From assembly GCA_930367205.1 (NCBI GenBank), contig OV884015.1:37935288-37999287 (forward strand): DNA of 64,000 nucleotides. Reading direction: 5' to 3'. The DNA is from Acanthosoma haemorrhoidale. Taxonomy: Eukaryota; Arthropoda; Insecta; Hemiptera; Acanthosomatidae. Position numbers and translations under genes: made by a program. Shown here one piece after another: positions 1 through 10,944 of the stretch. Under the pieces are notes generated by a model. That model was not told the DNA's origin, searched no databases, and saw only the letters and a program-made list of their open reading frames with translations. The first letter of the stretch is position 1; the number at the start of each line of letters is the position of its first letter.

Positions 1-805
1 TAGATCTGGCAACATTTAGTACTAATGTATAATCTATGAGGGCGCGGTGTTGACAGGAAGGGGCGGTTTCGGTGGGTGACGTCACTCGACTTCCGCCCCA
101 ACAATTGTCCGAGGCAAGGAAGCACGAAGGTCTTTTAGCGTAGATTGTGATAGCTGCTTCACGGTGGAGTTGCTCTAAGCACTGAGGACTGAGTAGATTT
201 TAGGATTGACATAGGTGGTCCAGCTCTAGATTTTTTGGGATGTATTTAGAAAACTTACATAGTCGGAAATCATCCTCACTTGAGTCAACAACTAAATATT
301 TTATGCTTCTACGTGGCCGCCCTCTTCTTTGACGTTGCTTCCAATTTCAGGCTGAATATGAATACTAAAACACAATTGTGTCCTAATAACAAATTAATTA
401 CTATGGCTACTACACATTGGAGGAAATTAAAAAAAAAAAGTAGTAGGCAGGATTGACATTATTTTTAGGAAAAGAATTCAAGTTGGTTTTTTTCAAAACA
501 GAAACCCTTGTTTTGATTTTCATATTTCTTTCATAATGAAATAAAATATACTTACAAATCCTTGAAAAATAATGAAGGTTCAATAATAATTAAATTTATC
601 CTTATAAATACTCTGGGCATTCATTATGTGATTGTACTGTAAGTGTAATCTATTTATATTGAAACTGTCATAATAGTTTGTTTTGAAAATGATTCTTTTC
701 TGATTGAATATTAATACTATAACAAAATAGTGCCCCAATTAATTGTTCATTATTAACCTACTATTTACAGGTTGTCCAAATATTCAAAATACAAATTGAA
801 AGTTA
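1..805. other. Unassigned AT-rich sequence left of the psq transposon
   Basis: No open reading frame of note, RNA gene or repeat was recognised. The stretch is AT-rich with short poly-A runs. It ends with the TA dinucleotide at 804-805, which acts as the left target-site duplication of the transposon starting at 806. Confidence 0.5.
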
Positions 806-830
806 AGGTAGCGGTGCTAGTAGATGGCCA
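806..830 (+). repeat. Left terminal inverted repeat of the psq transposon
   Basis: Begins AGGTAGCGGTGC and ends with TAGATGGCCA. It pairs with 3398-3422 with two mismatches (positions 7 and 13 of the repeat). It is preceded by TA at 804-805. Confidence 0.88.
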
Positions 831-847
831 TGCATCAGTAGTTGGCC
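818..847 (-). repeat. Left subterminal motif pair (minus orientation)
   Basis: Two copies of the motif GGCCA[A/T]CTACT[A/G] on the minus strand, at 818-829 (inside the TIR) and 836-847. They are about 18 bp apart, nearly two helical turns. Inferred to be binding sites for the protein encoded by the same element. Confidence 0.6.
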
Positions 848-1198
848 ACTTTCCCTAAAAATGCTTATAACAAGAGTTTTATTTAAGGTTTTTTACGCAT
901 TGTTAGCTTATAGGCTAGTGTGATCATCTGGGAACACAACAAAATAGACGCCGTCATGTTGGTAGCCGTGGTATTCAAGATAGCGAATTTTGACTTTTGA
1001 ATCGGTGGTCGTCACATAAAACAAGGTAATTTCTTATGTAATTTATTAAGCAAAGAGGTCAATCATTCGAAAGATTTTGATGGCAAATCATGTTATTTTG
1101 TTTGGATAATTTGGTTTTAGGATTTATAGTGGGTTTGAGTCAACATTTGTTTAAAAAATTAAAAATGCATTTTTGTTTACATTATGGTTTGTGGGGGT

Positions 1199-1417
1199 GG
1201 CCCATTACTAGCATCTGTTAGTCAAAATAATTTAATAGTTGCCCGTCCGGGCAACTACTAGGTATTTTCTATTTCAAGTTTATTTTGCTTCATTATTTTT
1301 TATCTAACCTAAAAAATTAATAAAATTAAAATGCATTAACATTTTTTGGGTTTTATTTTTAATTTTCAGTAATGAGCCGGGTGGGCAACTACTGACTATT
1401 ATTTCGGCCAATTACTA
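1199..1417 (+). repeat. Leader motif cluster of the psq transposon
   Basis: The motif recurs upstream of the ORF at 1199-1210 (GGCCCATTACTA), 1249-1260 (GGGCAACTACTA), 1383-1394 (GGGCAACTACTG) and 1406-1417 (GGCCAATTACTA). A minus-strand partial copy at about 1234-1244 forms a palindromic pair with the 1249 copy. The position just before the coding start would suit autoregulation, but that is inference. Confidence 0.6.
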
Positions 1418-1466
1418 ATTCTGTCCATGTATTCCATTTTAGGTAAGTACTAACTTTATTTTTTAG

Positions 1467-3065
1467 ATGCCAGGAAAAAAAGGAGCGTTTTTAAGTTATA
1501 GTGAAGAGGCCATGACCCAAGCCGTTAACGACGTAAGACTCCATGACACACCGATACGTGCTGCCACCAAGAAATTTGGAGTCCCTCGGCAGACTCTTGC
1601 AAATAAAGTGACTGGGAAATCTCCTCTTGCAAGGAAGATGGGCCCAGCCACTATGCTGACAAAAGAAGAAGAGGGGAGAATATGCCAATGGGTGTACGAC
1701 TCTGCAGCGGCTGGATTCCCCATTACTCACGAGCAGCTGCTCTTCAGTATTCAGAAATACTTGAATGATTTAAAACGAAACTGCAAATTTTTTAAGGCGA
1801 ATAATAAGCCAGGAAAAACATTTTTAAAACTTTTTATGAAGAGGAATAAAGGAATAGCTTCAAGAACCTCGCAAAACTTGACGTCTTCTAGAGGTATTCA
1901 GAAGAAGGACAACACTGAAAGAATTTTGTTCTTAAAGAGAGGCTTACATTTTCTAAATGAATCAATACCTGCTGACACCTTGATTGCATTTCAATCTACA
2001 ATTGGTGATTGGTCCGGTGACACCACTGATAAGTCATTGTTCAACTTATGGCACAGTACCAAAACTGAAGTAGAAGCCCTCCAAAAGGAAGATAGTGATC
2101 TAACGCACGAGGATCGGACAGCATCTCCACTTACAGCTGACTTCAACTTTCCAGCACCGATTTCTGACTTAGCAACTGCGGACATGGAGCTTGTACATGA
2201 ACTACCAGGACCATCATCTAGCACAGCTGACTTCAACATTCCAGCACCGATTTCCGACTTAGCCACTGCGGACATGGAACTTGTACATGAACTACCAGGT
2301 CCATCATCTAGCACGGCTGACTTCAACTTTCCAGCACCGATTTCTGACTTAGCAACTGCGGACATGGAACTTGTACATGAACTACCAGGACCCTCATCTA
2401 CTAGCACTGTGCCTAGTCCCTTCAAAAAGCACTTTTTTTATGTACCGACGGAAGTGAGCAAGGATACAAAAAGGAAGCCAAAGGAAAAATTGCCCACCGT
2501 AGCTTTTGGAGAAGATTATGTGATCTACTTGAAACGGAAAATGGAAAAGAAGGAGAATCTCGAAAAGCAGAAGTTAGAGCGAGCCAACGAAAGGAAACGG
2601 AAGAAGGCGGAAAAAGATGCACTGATGGAACAGAAGAAATTGGAAAGAGAAGATCGAAAGCGCCGCAAGTCTCAAGACACCCAAGCCAAAAAATACAGAA
2701 GAAAGCTGTGTTATTCTTCTGACTCAAGTGTTAAAGTCTCATCGGCAGAAAGCGACATTGACGATGAAGATACGGATGAGGATGATAGTGACAGCAAACT
2801 TATCCCTCCGAAAAAAGTGAACGGCGAATTCGTCATCGTTCGTTATGACGGCAGGTTCTATCCCGGCAAAGTTCTTACGGCGCTTCCATTGGTCGCTTCA
2901 ATTTCTGCCAAGGCGAGAGTGGGGAGGCTATGGAAATGGCCAGTTCGGCCCGACGTTTGTGAATACGAGTGGAAAAACGTCATCACTACCATAAAGGAGC
3001 CTCAGAAAACAAGCAAAACGCGAGACCTCTTTAATGTGCCTGAAATGAAACACTTTCAAGACTAG
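1467..3065 (+). CDS. psq/CENP-B helix-turn-helix protein, DDE-less transposase derivative
   Basis: The 532-codon intact ORF starts at the first ATG, which follows a pyrimidine-rich TTTTTTAG. Residues about 16-48 form a pipsqueak-type helix-turn-helix (pattern around IRAATKKFGVPRQTLANKV). Residues about 60-148 look like a CENP-B/pogo-type second DNA-binding domain. In pogo-like transposases a DDE nuclease would follow, but here the sequence passes straight into a short region (ADTLIAFQS, LFNLWHS), then three 30-residue repeats (223-312), a highly charged lysine/glutamate coiled coil (about 357-412), an acidic serine tract (about 425-445) and a C-terminal domain (from about 450; EFVIVRYDGRFYPGKV and WKWPVRPDVCEY). 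That last domain resembles a tail I associate with insect transposon-derived proteins. No DDE triad is recognisable. It may be a DNA-binding repressor, a non-autonomous transposon protein or a domesticated gene. An insect-wide protein search would settle the family. Confidence 0.8.
   Translation: MPGKKGAFLSYSEEAMTQAVNDVRLHDTPIRAATKKFGVPRQTLANKVTGKSPLARKMGPATMLTKEEEGRICQWVYDSAAAGFPITHEQLLFSIQKYLNDLKRNCKFFKANNKPGKTFLKLFMKRNKGIASRTSQNLTSSRGIQKKDNTERILFLKRGLHFLNESIPADTLIAFQSTIGDWSGDTTDKSLFNLWHSTKTEVEALQKEDSDLTHEDRTASPLTADFNFPAPISDLATADMELVHELPGPSSSTADFNIPAPISDLATADMELVHELPGPSSSTADFNFPAPISDLATADMELVHELPGPSSTSTVPSPFKKHFFYVPTEVSKDTKRKPKEKLPTVAFGEDYVIYLKRKMEKKENLEKQKLERANERKRKKAEKDALMEQKKLEREDRKRRKSQDTQAKKYRRKLCYSSDSSVKVSSAESDIDDEDTDEDDSDSKLIPPKKVNGEFVIVRYDGRFYPGKVLTALPLVASISAKARVGRLWKWPVRPDVCEYEWKNVITTIKEPQKTSKTRDLFNVPEMKHFQD
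2133..2402 (+). repeat. Three 90-bp in-frame tandem repeats
   Basis: Units start at 2133, 2223 and 2313, are nearly identical and keep frame. Each encodes a 30-residue unit beginning TADFN[F/I]PAPISDLATADME. The few substitutions between copies point to recent expansion. They form a proline/acid-rich linker where a catalytic domain would be expected. Confidence 0.9.
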
Positions 3066-3156
3066 ACTTATTTAAAATAATTAAATGAATTTCTTATGAA
3101 GCATTCTATAAGGCTTATTTTTATTTAGAACACAGAATATAGCATTGAAACTGGGT

Positions 3157-3222
3157 GGGCAACTACTAGTGAGAAAGTGGCCATCTACTAATTTTTCACT
3201 TATCTCAAGTGGCCATCTACTA
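3157..3222 (+). repeat. Right subterminal motif array of the psq transposon
   Basis: Three plus-strand copies: 3157-3168 (GGGCAACTACTA), 3179-3190 and 3211-3222 (both GGCCATCTACTA). Spacing is 22 and 32 bp. The 3173-3189 stretch, GAAAGTGGCCATCTACT, is the inverted partner of 837-853. Confidence 0.65.
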
Positions 3223-3397
3223 GATTTGTATTTTTTTTTTTTTTAATTTTTTTTTCTTCTTGAATTTTTTAAACTGGAGTAATCTGTTGATTGATCTTAA
3301 TAAATTCGAGTTTAAGTTATCGCAAAACGCCTTCACCGAGTGCATAGACCGATTAACAACACAGACAGTGTTTAAAAACAAAAACTACTGCATTAAA

Positions 3398-3422
3398 TGG
3401 CCATCTACTGGCACCACTACCT
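3398..3422 (-). repeat. Right terminal inverted repeat of the psq transposon
   Basis: Reads TGGCCATCTACTGGCACC and ends ACTACCT; it is the inverted match of 806-830. It is followed by TA at 3423-3424. Confidence 0.88.
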
Positions 3423-3424
3423 TA

Positions 3425-4925
3425 CCTGTAATTTAGAGAAAGTAACAGATTTCCTATTGGCTTATGATTTAGAGGAAGCAGCTTTTTTGACAACATTTTT
3501 TGGGAAATGACCCAATTGTTTATCAAGCTAATCACTTGAGTAAGAATATCTACCTTTTTGGTTTTTAATTAATTTTTGGGTACGTCTCAATCTCCATAGA
3601 ACAACAAAAAATTATGGGCTTAAATTATATGACTTACAGAGAATCATAAGTGTTCTGGTGTGATTTATAGTCGCCTGTCTGACCGACATGTTTTTAAGAC
3701 TACGGACTGAGTTCATATTTCCGGCAAGGTATCGCGAGCGTTCTGCTTAAAATGAGGTCGGTCGGACGATCGAGGTGGCTAGAGTAGCATGGCTGTCAGA
3801 TCTCTCTCTTAACCTAAACTAGCATTAAGGTCACACAATGTGTAACGTCAGGGCAATCTATACGGTTATGTTGATTCAATGAATTGTCACTCCTCAATCT
3901 AATGTATCAATGGTCCCAATATAAATTCGGGTGTTATTATTAAAAATTGGACCCTGATCACTCCAATAACTATAATCGTATTTGACGTCTTTAAAATCCA
4001 AAAATAACCTGTAATAGCTTTTATTCTCTTTGTTTGATAATCTCTCACCCAACAAAGATTAATCACGCGAAACGTTTTAATTAAAAAAAACACTTGGACA
4101 TTCTGCACTTTTGTAGCGATTTCCATACCATTCGTTAAATGTCCTACTTATTTGGTTCTTGTCTCATTCGACGAAACCAATGCAATAATTAAGTCCTTAG
4201 ATGGTTTCTTAATTTCTTAACCTCGCTTGTATAAAAAGAAGGAATAAAGTCAGCATCGGCCATAGGACTAAGGGTGATCTTCCACGCTTGAGGCAATATG
4301 GAGGGAGTAAAAGTCTTAAAGGCTTAGAGAACAATTAACACTCCATTTGCGAACTTTGATTTGTTATTCGACTTACCTATGAAATCCCAACTTTTGAATA
4401 ATTACCTTGACACCACGACGGTATATAGAGTGAAACGACCTTTAAGGTTGATTCACATTTATGTCACCGGGTCCGCCGCAGGACCTTCCCGCTTGCCCGG
4501 CCACTTACAAACTGCTAATTCCACTACGTGGCCAACCATCTGCAATAAATCACTTAAAGGTGCCGTCACACCATAGTTCGTCCTAACTCCCTGCGAAAAT
4601 TGAGACGACAGGTATGAAGTACAAACAGCCACAAGACACTGGAGGGAGGGCAGGGCGTCAATGCGTTTCTTTTGTTTTACGCACTTTCTCCGCTGACTGT
4701 ACGCGGCTATGAGTCAACAGTGCTAAGTGTTAGCGCAGTGCTGACAAGGCCTCGACTCTGTACCACATAAGTGTGAATCAGCCTTTTTGTACTCAGCGGC
4801 ATTAGAGAGCCGCACAGGAATTTGATGTTGGTGAGGCAAGATGGTGGAATCGTGGTGGAATCCGAGTGCAGTCGTTAGCTACTAACGACACCTTATGCAA
4901 TTTAAAGCAATAAAATGAACTGTGT
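3425..4925. other. Unassigned sequence
   Basis: No conserved coding or RNA feature recognised. The part at 4450-4860 is more GC-rich than its surroundings but shows no long ORF. Confidence 0.4.
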
Positions 4926-4927
4926 GT

Positions 4928-5049
4928 GATGAGTCATGGCGTGTAGTGGTTACACTAACCGCCAAACGTGTAGGAATCTGATTCAAATGCCTTGACGGAC
5001 ACTATTTTTTTTTTTTTTTTTTTATAGAACTCCCCCCCCCCCCCCCCCC
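4928..5049 (+). repeat. Possible tRNA-derived SINE with poly-T and C18 tract
   Basis: A box-like GGCGTGTAGTGG (4938-4949) and a B-box-like GATTCAAATGCC (4980-4991) have the spacing of an RNA polymerase III internal promoter. No full cloverleaf with a closed acceptor stem can be drawn, so a working tRNA is unlikely. Directly downstream are about 19 T (5005-5023), TATAGAACT, then 18 C (5032-5049). A SINE relic is the best guess. Confidence 0.35.
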
Positions 5050-7270
5050 GAAAAACCATCAGTGTGTGCAAACTCGGAACTTTACCAAAACCGTTAACAT
5101 TTTGAATGTTTACTACACTGTAACTGAGATGGTTACGTTAACGTATACCATTGGGAAGAGGACGTCGGCGCAGCGAAAATAACAATATTTCATGATCTCA
5201 ATACAGTGCTGATTAAGTCTCGGTTTGTCAGATACAGAATTGAAAAGTATTTCTCCTTTTACCTTAAGGTGGGTATTAATTTGTATTGGTCAAAAATAAC
5301 CCGAAACTGATATATCCCAATGAACACCCGCGTAGTGTATGATACATTGAAGGCCTAACATTGCTGGCAATATGACTTGTTTGTTTGCATAATCAAACAG
5401 AAGCATTGGTATTTCATACCAGGGGTCTATTTTGAATTAATCATTAGTTAGTTGTCTATGCTATTGGATAATTTTGACGGTCGGGAACCGTAAACATACA
5501 AATAACCTGTATAATGACACCTTTTAAGAGGAAAATATTTCTTCAGTGTTTTCCCCTCGTGAATTTGGTTGATCATTTGCTGTTGGCGAAATTTGTATTT
5601 CTTGTCCTGTATATTACGAGTATGTCGTACATTTGGCCGCGATCCGTGTACGTTAGTCCATGGCTTTGAAAGCAACGCTATGAGTAGAAAAAAATACGAT
5701 TTATTCTTTAGTTAACACCTCCTCTATCCCTCGACAGAACTCCAGACCATCATTAGTTAATTTATGATTTGTAAGAATAGTAAGTAACTTACAGTTGATC
5801 AAGAAATCAGGATCGATATGTAATTACGAATGATAAGAAAAATGGCTTCCAAACCTCTTCTGAACCACGTACAATTATAACGATCTTATAATTCATTCAT
5901 CTGAAGATGCGTTTTTCAATCGAAATTTCATTTGAATTAAAACTGAGTGTCTCAGATATCAAGTCTCTCCTTTCTTCCAAGAAAAGTACAAAACAGCGTG
6001 AACCCCCTAGGAAATACATTCAAATTTTAATAAAAATGTTTACAAATTTAAACTACCACTTAAGCATTCAGATTCGCTGCCATCCATACTTGACATCCTC
6101 AACCTCTTGAGGTTGGCAATTTATGGCTAAAATAAAAATTTCACTGTAGCTGGACAAAAATATCAAAAAATAATAATATCTATAAAATACACCCCACTGC
6201 CAGCCCACCATAAAAAAATTGATATATCTCTGACATTCATGTCACCACTCAGATTTGCAAGAGTTATACCACGGTTGTCATGTGGCCAGTATCACGTTTC
6301 CGGCCTCTTACATAACGCTCATGTTAGCATGACAATGGTAGGTGGGACCATAGAATAATTGTACCAAAATACTGACGTGGACACAGGTTCGCTTTAAGCC
6401 AAATACATGATGTATCTGAATATTTCATAAATTTGGTACATATGTTTATTGATCAAGTCAATTAAAAAAAAAAATGTATCCCTGGAAATTCCATCGATTA
6501 AATTCAGAAATATTTTTAACTTTCCGATGTTTTCAAGTGACCAATAATTTTTAAAATAATCAATCCAAAAGTAGCGAAATATTCTAATTTATTTTAGTTT
6601 CAGGTTCGTTAACCTTCCACTTGTATACTGCTTATAGGAAGTCTTAAAACTGCTTATTATAATTAAAATAGTTCATTACATTTGGTTTATAAATGTGTTT
6701 TTTAAAAAAGATCTTCTGTTACGTATTACTGCATATTATACATACAGTTATGCTAATTTCACGCTATTGTTACTCTAATTTCTGTTTCTGTTATTTATTT
6801 GTTTTAGCGAGTACAATAGGATTCATTAAGATATATTATCCGCAAAAAAATATTTGTTTGAACCTTGCAGTTTGAAATTCTAAAAAGAAGTCTCGTCCTC
6901 CAGCGAACCAACAACCAATGGATGCGCCGTTTGAAGAGTGTGGGTGTGCTGCAAACAAGTTGTTCCCATTGTGAAAACACTTGAGAAATGCTTAGCAAAA
7001 CCGAATCTCACGGCGTGACGTGCTTCTTCTTTTGTTGGCGTCTATTACAATCAGATCTTTTCAACATTTATTCGGACAGGCGCATCCAATTCCAAACTAG
7101 TGTTCGTGTAGATTAATCGTTTTAGCAAATAATAATTTACGTATACATAATGTTTTTCATTGTAATATCTCTATTTGGTCGTTATATATTTGTTGCAATA
7201 TTATTGTATAAAATATTAAATTTACTTTCTTACTTACTTGAATGGTTATTTTTTTCAATTTCCCATTTCC
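5050..7270. other. Unassigned AT-rich sequence
   Basis: Only short chance ORFs (60-75 codons) with no recognisable domains. No RNA gene or transposon ends were found. Confidence 0.4.
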
Positions 7271-7344
7271 TTAGATTGTCAACTACTGATGTGCCAATTA
7301 CTAGAACTTAATAGTTTTTGGATGCCAACTATTTACATTTTTGT

Positions 7345-7500
7345 AATGTGTGAGCTCATCCACCGGTATCTACATACCAAAGTATGTACATACTTTTGTA
7401 ACAATCACAAATCGAAATGTAAAATATTAAAATTTTTATAAAAATTAGCCAAGCTACAAGACCTACTGTAAATAGATTCATTTATGTAGAATCTATACTG
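7345..7500 (+). mobile_element. 3'-UTR fragment of non-LTR family NLR-A
   Basis: Shares blocks with the 3' UTR of NLR-A copies elsewhere: the GTGAGCTC-ATC-CACC segment, then AGCCAAGCTACA, TGTAAATAGATTCATT and AGAATCTATACTG in the same order as at 46.75-46.95 kb. No coding part is left. The match is diverged and was judged by eye. Confidence 0.4.
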
Positions 7501-10500
7501 ATTTCCATAATTGAAATATAACAAGGGGATATGATGGGGATAAATTTTTTTAAATTATAATGCAGAATTGCTTTTGGCTTGTCATCATTGGGAATCATTA
7601 GTAAAAATGCTGCAGTCCATAAAATTCTATGTTACAAATTGTGAACTACAGGAACAAAAACTGGAATTTTCTCCTTAAGTATGTCAACTACCTACCAATG
7701 CATTTACCTTATTTTTGAATATATAAAAATGCATTTATAGCCCCGGTCTCTTGAAATTCTAGCTTGAAATTAGCACACTGGATGTTAACATTCATCCTAC
7801 ATGGAATTACTGCCCATAAACTCCCACAGTTATAGTGTGCAATTTATTTACATGGATGTACTGGGAAACTTTTGAATCATTATAGAAGGACATCTTCTGG
7901 ATTTTTAACTGTTTACTTTGACAAGGCTTCGTAGAAATCTTCTTTTTTTTTTTTTTTGCCAGTCTGTATTCTAAGATAGCTTTCATAAAACTGATCAGAC
8001 TGACGTGAAATTTTAAAGGTGTCTTCCAAGGAAGCTGATCGGGTCTTGCTTGCTTATACAATAACAGTAAGCATGGAGGAGGGGGGTTAACAAAAACCGT
8101 TCCTATGTCTTCTTAAGTCGGCTCAAAAACTGTAACTAAATAAAAGTTCTGATGTTTTTTCTTAGGAATATGGAATGAATTTAATACTAGAATGTATTCG
8201 GAAATATGTATAAAGTTTTGAAAACTAACGGTTCGATTTTCACAAAACGTTGCCCAAAGGAGCATTTAATGTTGTTATTTTTTTCAATTCAAATCAATTT
8301 TGATTTATCATTATTTTTGAACTATCATGAAAAAATGATCGTATAATATGCCGTGTGCATGTAGTCATAAAACAATACACAAAAATGTTTTGTTCTGATC
8401 TGATCTGTTCTAATAAATCTGATCGGTACAATAACCCTGGAATCTTGACATATTAAAAGTGACACTTTCTTATTCTATATTATAACTGCTTCATTTATTT
8501 GATAACTATCAAAATTATCGAAGTGAGCTGTCAGAAATGGAACTGAGCTATCGTCGCTCCAATTCATTGGTCATTTCTTCGTGGCGTTACGAAATCGTTC
8601 AGTAACCAGGTTACAGTGATATTTAAGCGTTTTTATTATCTTTTGGGAGTTTTGTTGGTTTTTTTTGAGATAGTTGTTAAAAAATAGTGTCAAATTAACA
8701 TGAATAATAATAAGTGATAGATATAGATAAACACCTAATCATCTTTAAAATAATAAATATATAAAAGTTTTCATTAAAAATAGTGATAGTACCAAGTATA
8801 GGAAGATGTGATAAGAATATGTTATCACAACCTCTTGAAAATTACCTTTACAGTGACCCTTATCTGCTCTAGCCTAGTTAGAAGAGGAAAAATATTGATG
8901 TCTGTGGAAAACTGTGACGCAGTCACTCCGCCCTTGCTCTGACACGGGACAATATTAATCAATTACATAACATTTAATTTGATGCAGAAATAGATATTAA
9001 GCATGTTGAAACCTAGATTACTTATATGAGAATCTGACATATTTTTTCTATCGACCCAAGCCGAGTCCCAAAGATAGATCCAATCTTATCTGCTTTCATG
9101 GCTAGGAACCTAGGAACTTCCATGATTCGATCGAGTGGTCTGAAAGACGCCTGTTGGATCTGTACTACTGAGGTGGAACATAGCACAGGTTCAATATTTG
9201 AACAGACAGAGGAAATGGAACGCCAGAATTTATTACATCTTAGGCGGAGGGGGGGCCCTCTGGGTATTATGTCTCGCAGTAATTAGGTGTAGCAGGCATC
9301 CTAAGCCTGTTTCGTTTTCTTCAATCTTTGTCTTGCTCCTCCTTTATATATATATATCTTATGTCTTAAGTCCTCTGTCTCACTGGCTGGCTGTTGTCTT
9401 CTCCACAGCCATGATAAATTTCAATTACGGACCAAACCGCCCTACGTTTAAATAAATACATACAAACAGATAATAATTTAATGGAAAGTGAAAAAACATC
9501 AAGACATAGCTCGAGCTAATCTCTAACGTATTAAATGAATGCAATGAAATACCTAATTTCTATTTTTGGTCTCAATAAAGTATTATTAGTAAGCAAATAT
9601 TATGGCATCGTTTATAAATTTAAAATAATCGATCAAATAATCAGTAGCTATTTTTCTTCTTTTTGTTTTATGACATTTAATAACTAAAATATTATTATTT
9701 GTATGAACTTATTATTTTTTCAAAAGATTTATAAGTTAAACGAAAAAAGTAAACAGTGAGGCGCCAAAAACGCGTTCGAGTTCGGACTTAAGTCTCCGCG
9801 TCGGCTTCTCTGCTCAAATCATTGATAAAATGTATTAGGTATTCGACCTAAATGTTGTTTTCATTTCTTAAACTGTCTTGGCCGATGAACATTGCGTTTT
9901 CAGAAACAAAAAAAATTGTAAATAGCCAAAACATTAAAATAAAAAAACAACATATAACTGGCTTTTGACGCATTAAGTTCACGGTATCTACTTACTGTTA
10001 ACATTGGAAAATAATTATTTTTGCGTCACGGTACCATGGTAACCCATTAAGAAAAATCACACCTTATGTTGTTTCGTTACTTTTTCTGTAATCCTCGTTA
10101 AAGTTTTCAATCGTTGCTATCCTGATTTCAATTTTCCTTTACTCAAGAAGTTTAATTAATTTTGTCATTTCAAAAAATGTTCGGTATGTACACTATATTG
10201 TAGCATATAAATGGAAAAGCCAACATAACAGGAGTTAAAAAAATCATGTAAAAACAAACACTATATTTCTATGGCTCCTGGGAATAAGCGGGGGTAAGCC
10301 TTAAACATATTAAGGGCAACACAGCTTATTTAGATTTATCCATTTTTTTTTAGCTTTCCATCATTTCTGACAATTATATCCATTTTTTAATGGGACAAAC
10401 AAATGTTTCTTATTTTGATGTCAATCAGACTTACCAACTTGTTCTCTTAAGCCGCATATATGTTAAATAGGATACCTGTTTTGTTTCGCTGACTTTCACC

Positions 10501-10940
10501 TTTAAATCTAACATTGAAAATTTCAGCCCGACTGCAACATTTTTAAGATTGTAATACAGAGTTTCTAACGTTTTATCCCAACAATGGTCGGTTTGGCTTC
10601 CAAGCAAACAAGTAAATGTTGAACACAAGGCCCCAGCTGGCCATTCCTGTACCACATGTGATAATAGCAGGTGGCGATGCAGACCCGAGTATTTGTTCAG
10701 GTATTTACTTAAGCTATTTATACGTTATATGTATTTACTTAGAAGCCTTGACCATTATCCAGGTATCTAGTCGTACCATTCCGAATAAGTACTTAGCAAC
10801 AAACAAATAGCTTAAGGTAAAATCCAGGGGTTATTTATACTCTGTAGAACAGCAATCTGGTGCTCGTTTCTCAACCGCTTTCCTGCAGCCCATACCTTTC
10901 CCTTTGTCCACATCACCCAGTGTGTCATTATTTTTAGTAA
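7501..10940. other. Unassigned AT-rich sequence
   Basis: Contains only short ORFs without family resemblance (for example at 7807-8061 on the minus strand and two overlapping plus-strand ORFs at 9098-9455). No transposon ends, RNA genes or splice-bounded exons could be supported. Confidence 0.4.
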
Positions 10941-10944
10941 TAAA

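Larger units (their letters stand above)
806..3422 (+). mobile_element. DNA transposon with psq/CENP-B-type protein but no DDE domain
   Basis: A 2,617-bp element is bounded by 25-bp terminal inverted repeats (806-830 and 3398-3422, 23 of 25 positions matching). A TA dinucleotide lies directly outside each end (804-805 and 3423-3424), as expected of Tc1/mariner/pogo-type insertion. It carries one long intact ORF (1467-3065) on the + strand. A second inverted pair lies just inside the ends (837-853 against 3173-3189, 16 of 17). The ends and leader hold many copies of a short motif resembling the TIR core. What is seen: ends, target duplications and ORF. What is inferred: since the ORF has DNA-binding domains but no recognisable catalytic domain, the element is either non-autonomous, a deletion derivative, or dependent on a nuclease from elsewhere. 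Confidence 0.85.

Noticed and set aside
1442..1466. Donor-like GTAAGT and acceptor-like TTTTAG just before the psq ORF as an intron
   Set aside because: The two sites are only about 24 bp apart, too short for an intron.
1991..2425. Minus-strand 144-codon ORF with serine-rich repeats
   Set aside because: It is the antisense shadow of the three 90-bp repeats in the psq-domain ORF.
9098..9455. Two overlapping plus-strand ORFs
   Set aside because: Short, no family resemblance, no splice or promoter context.
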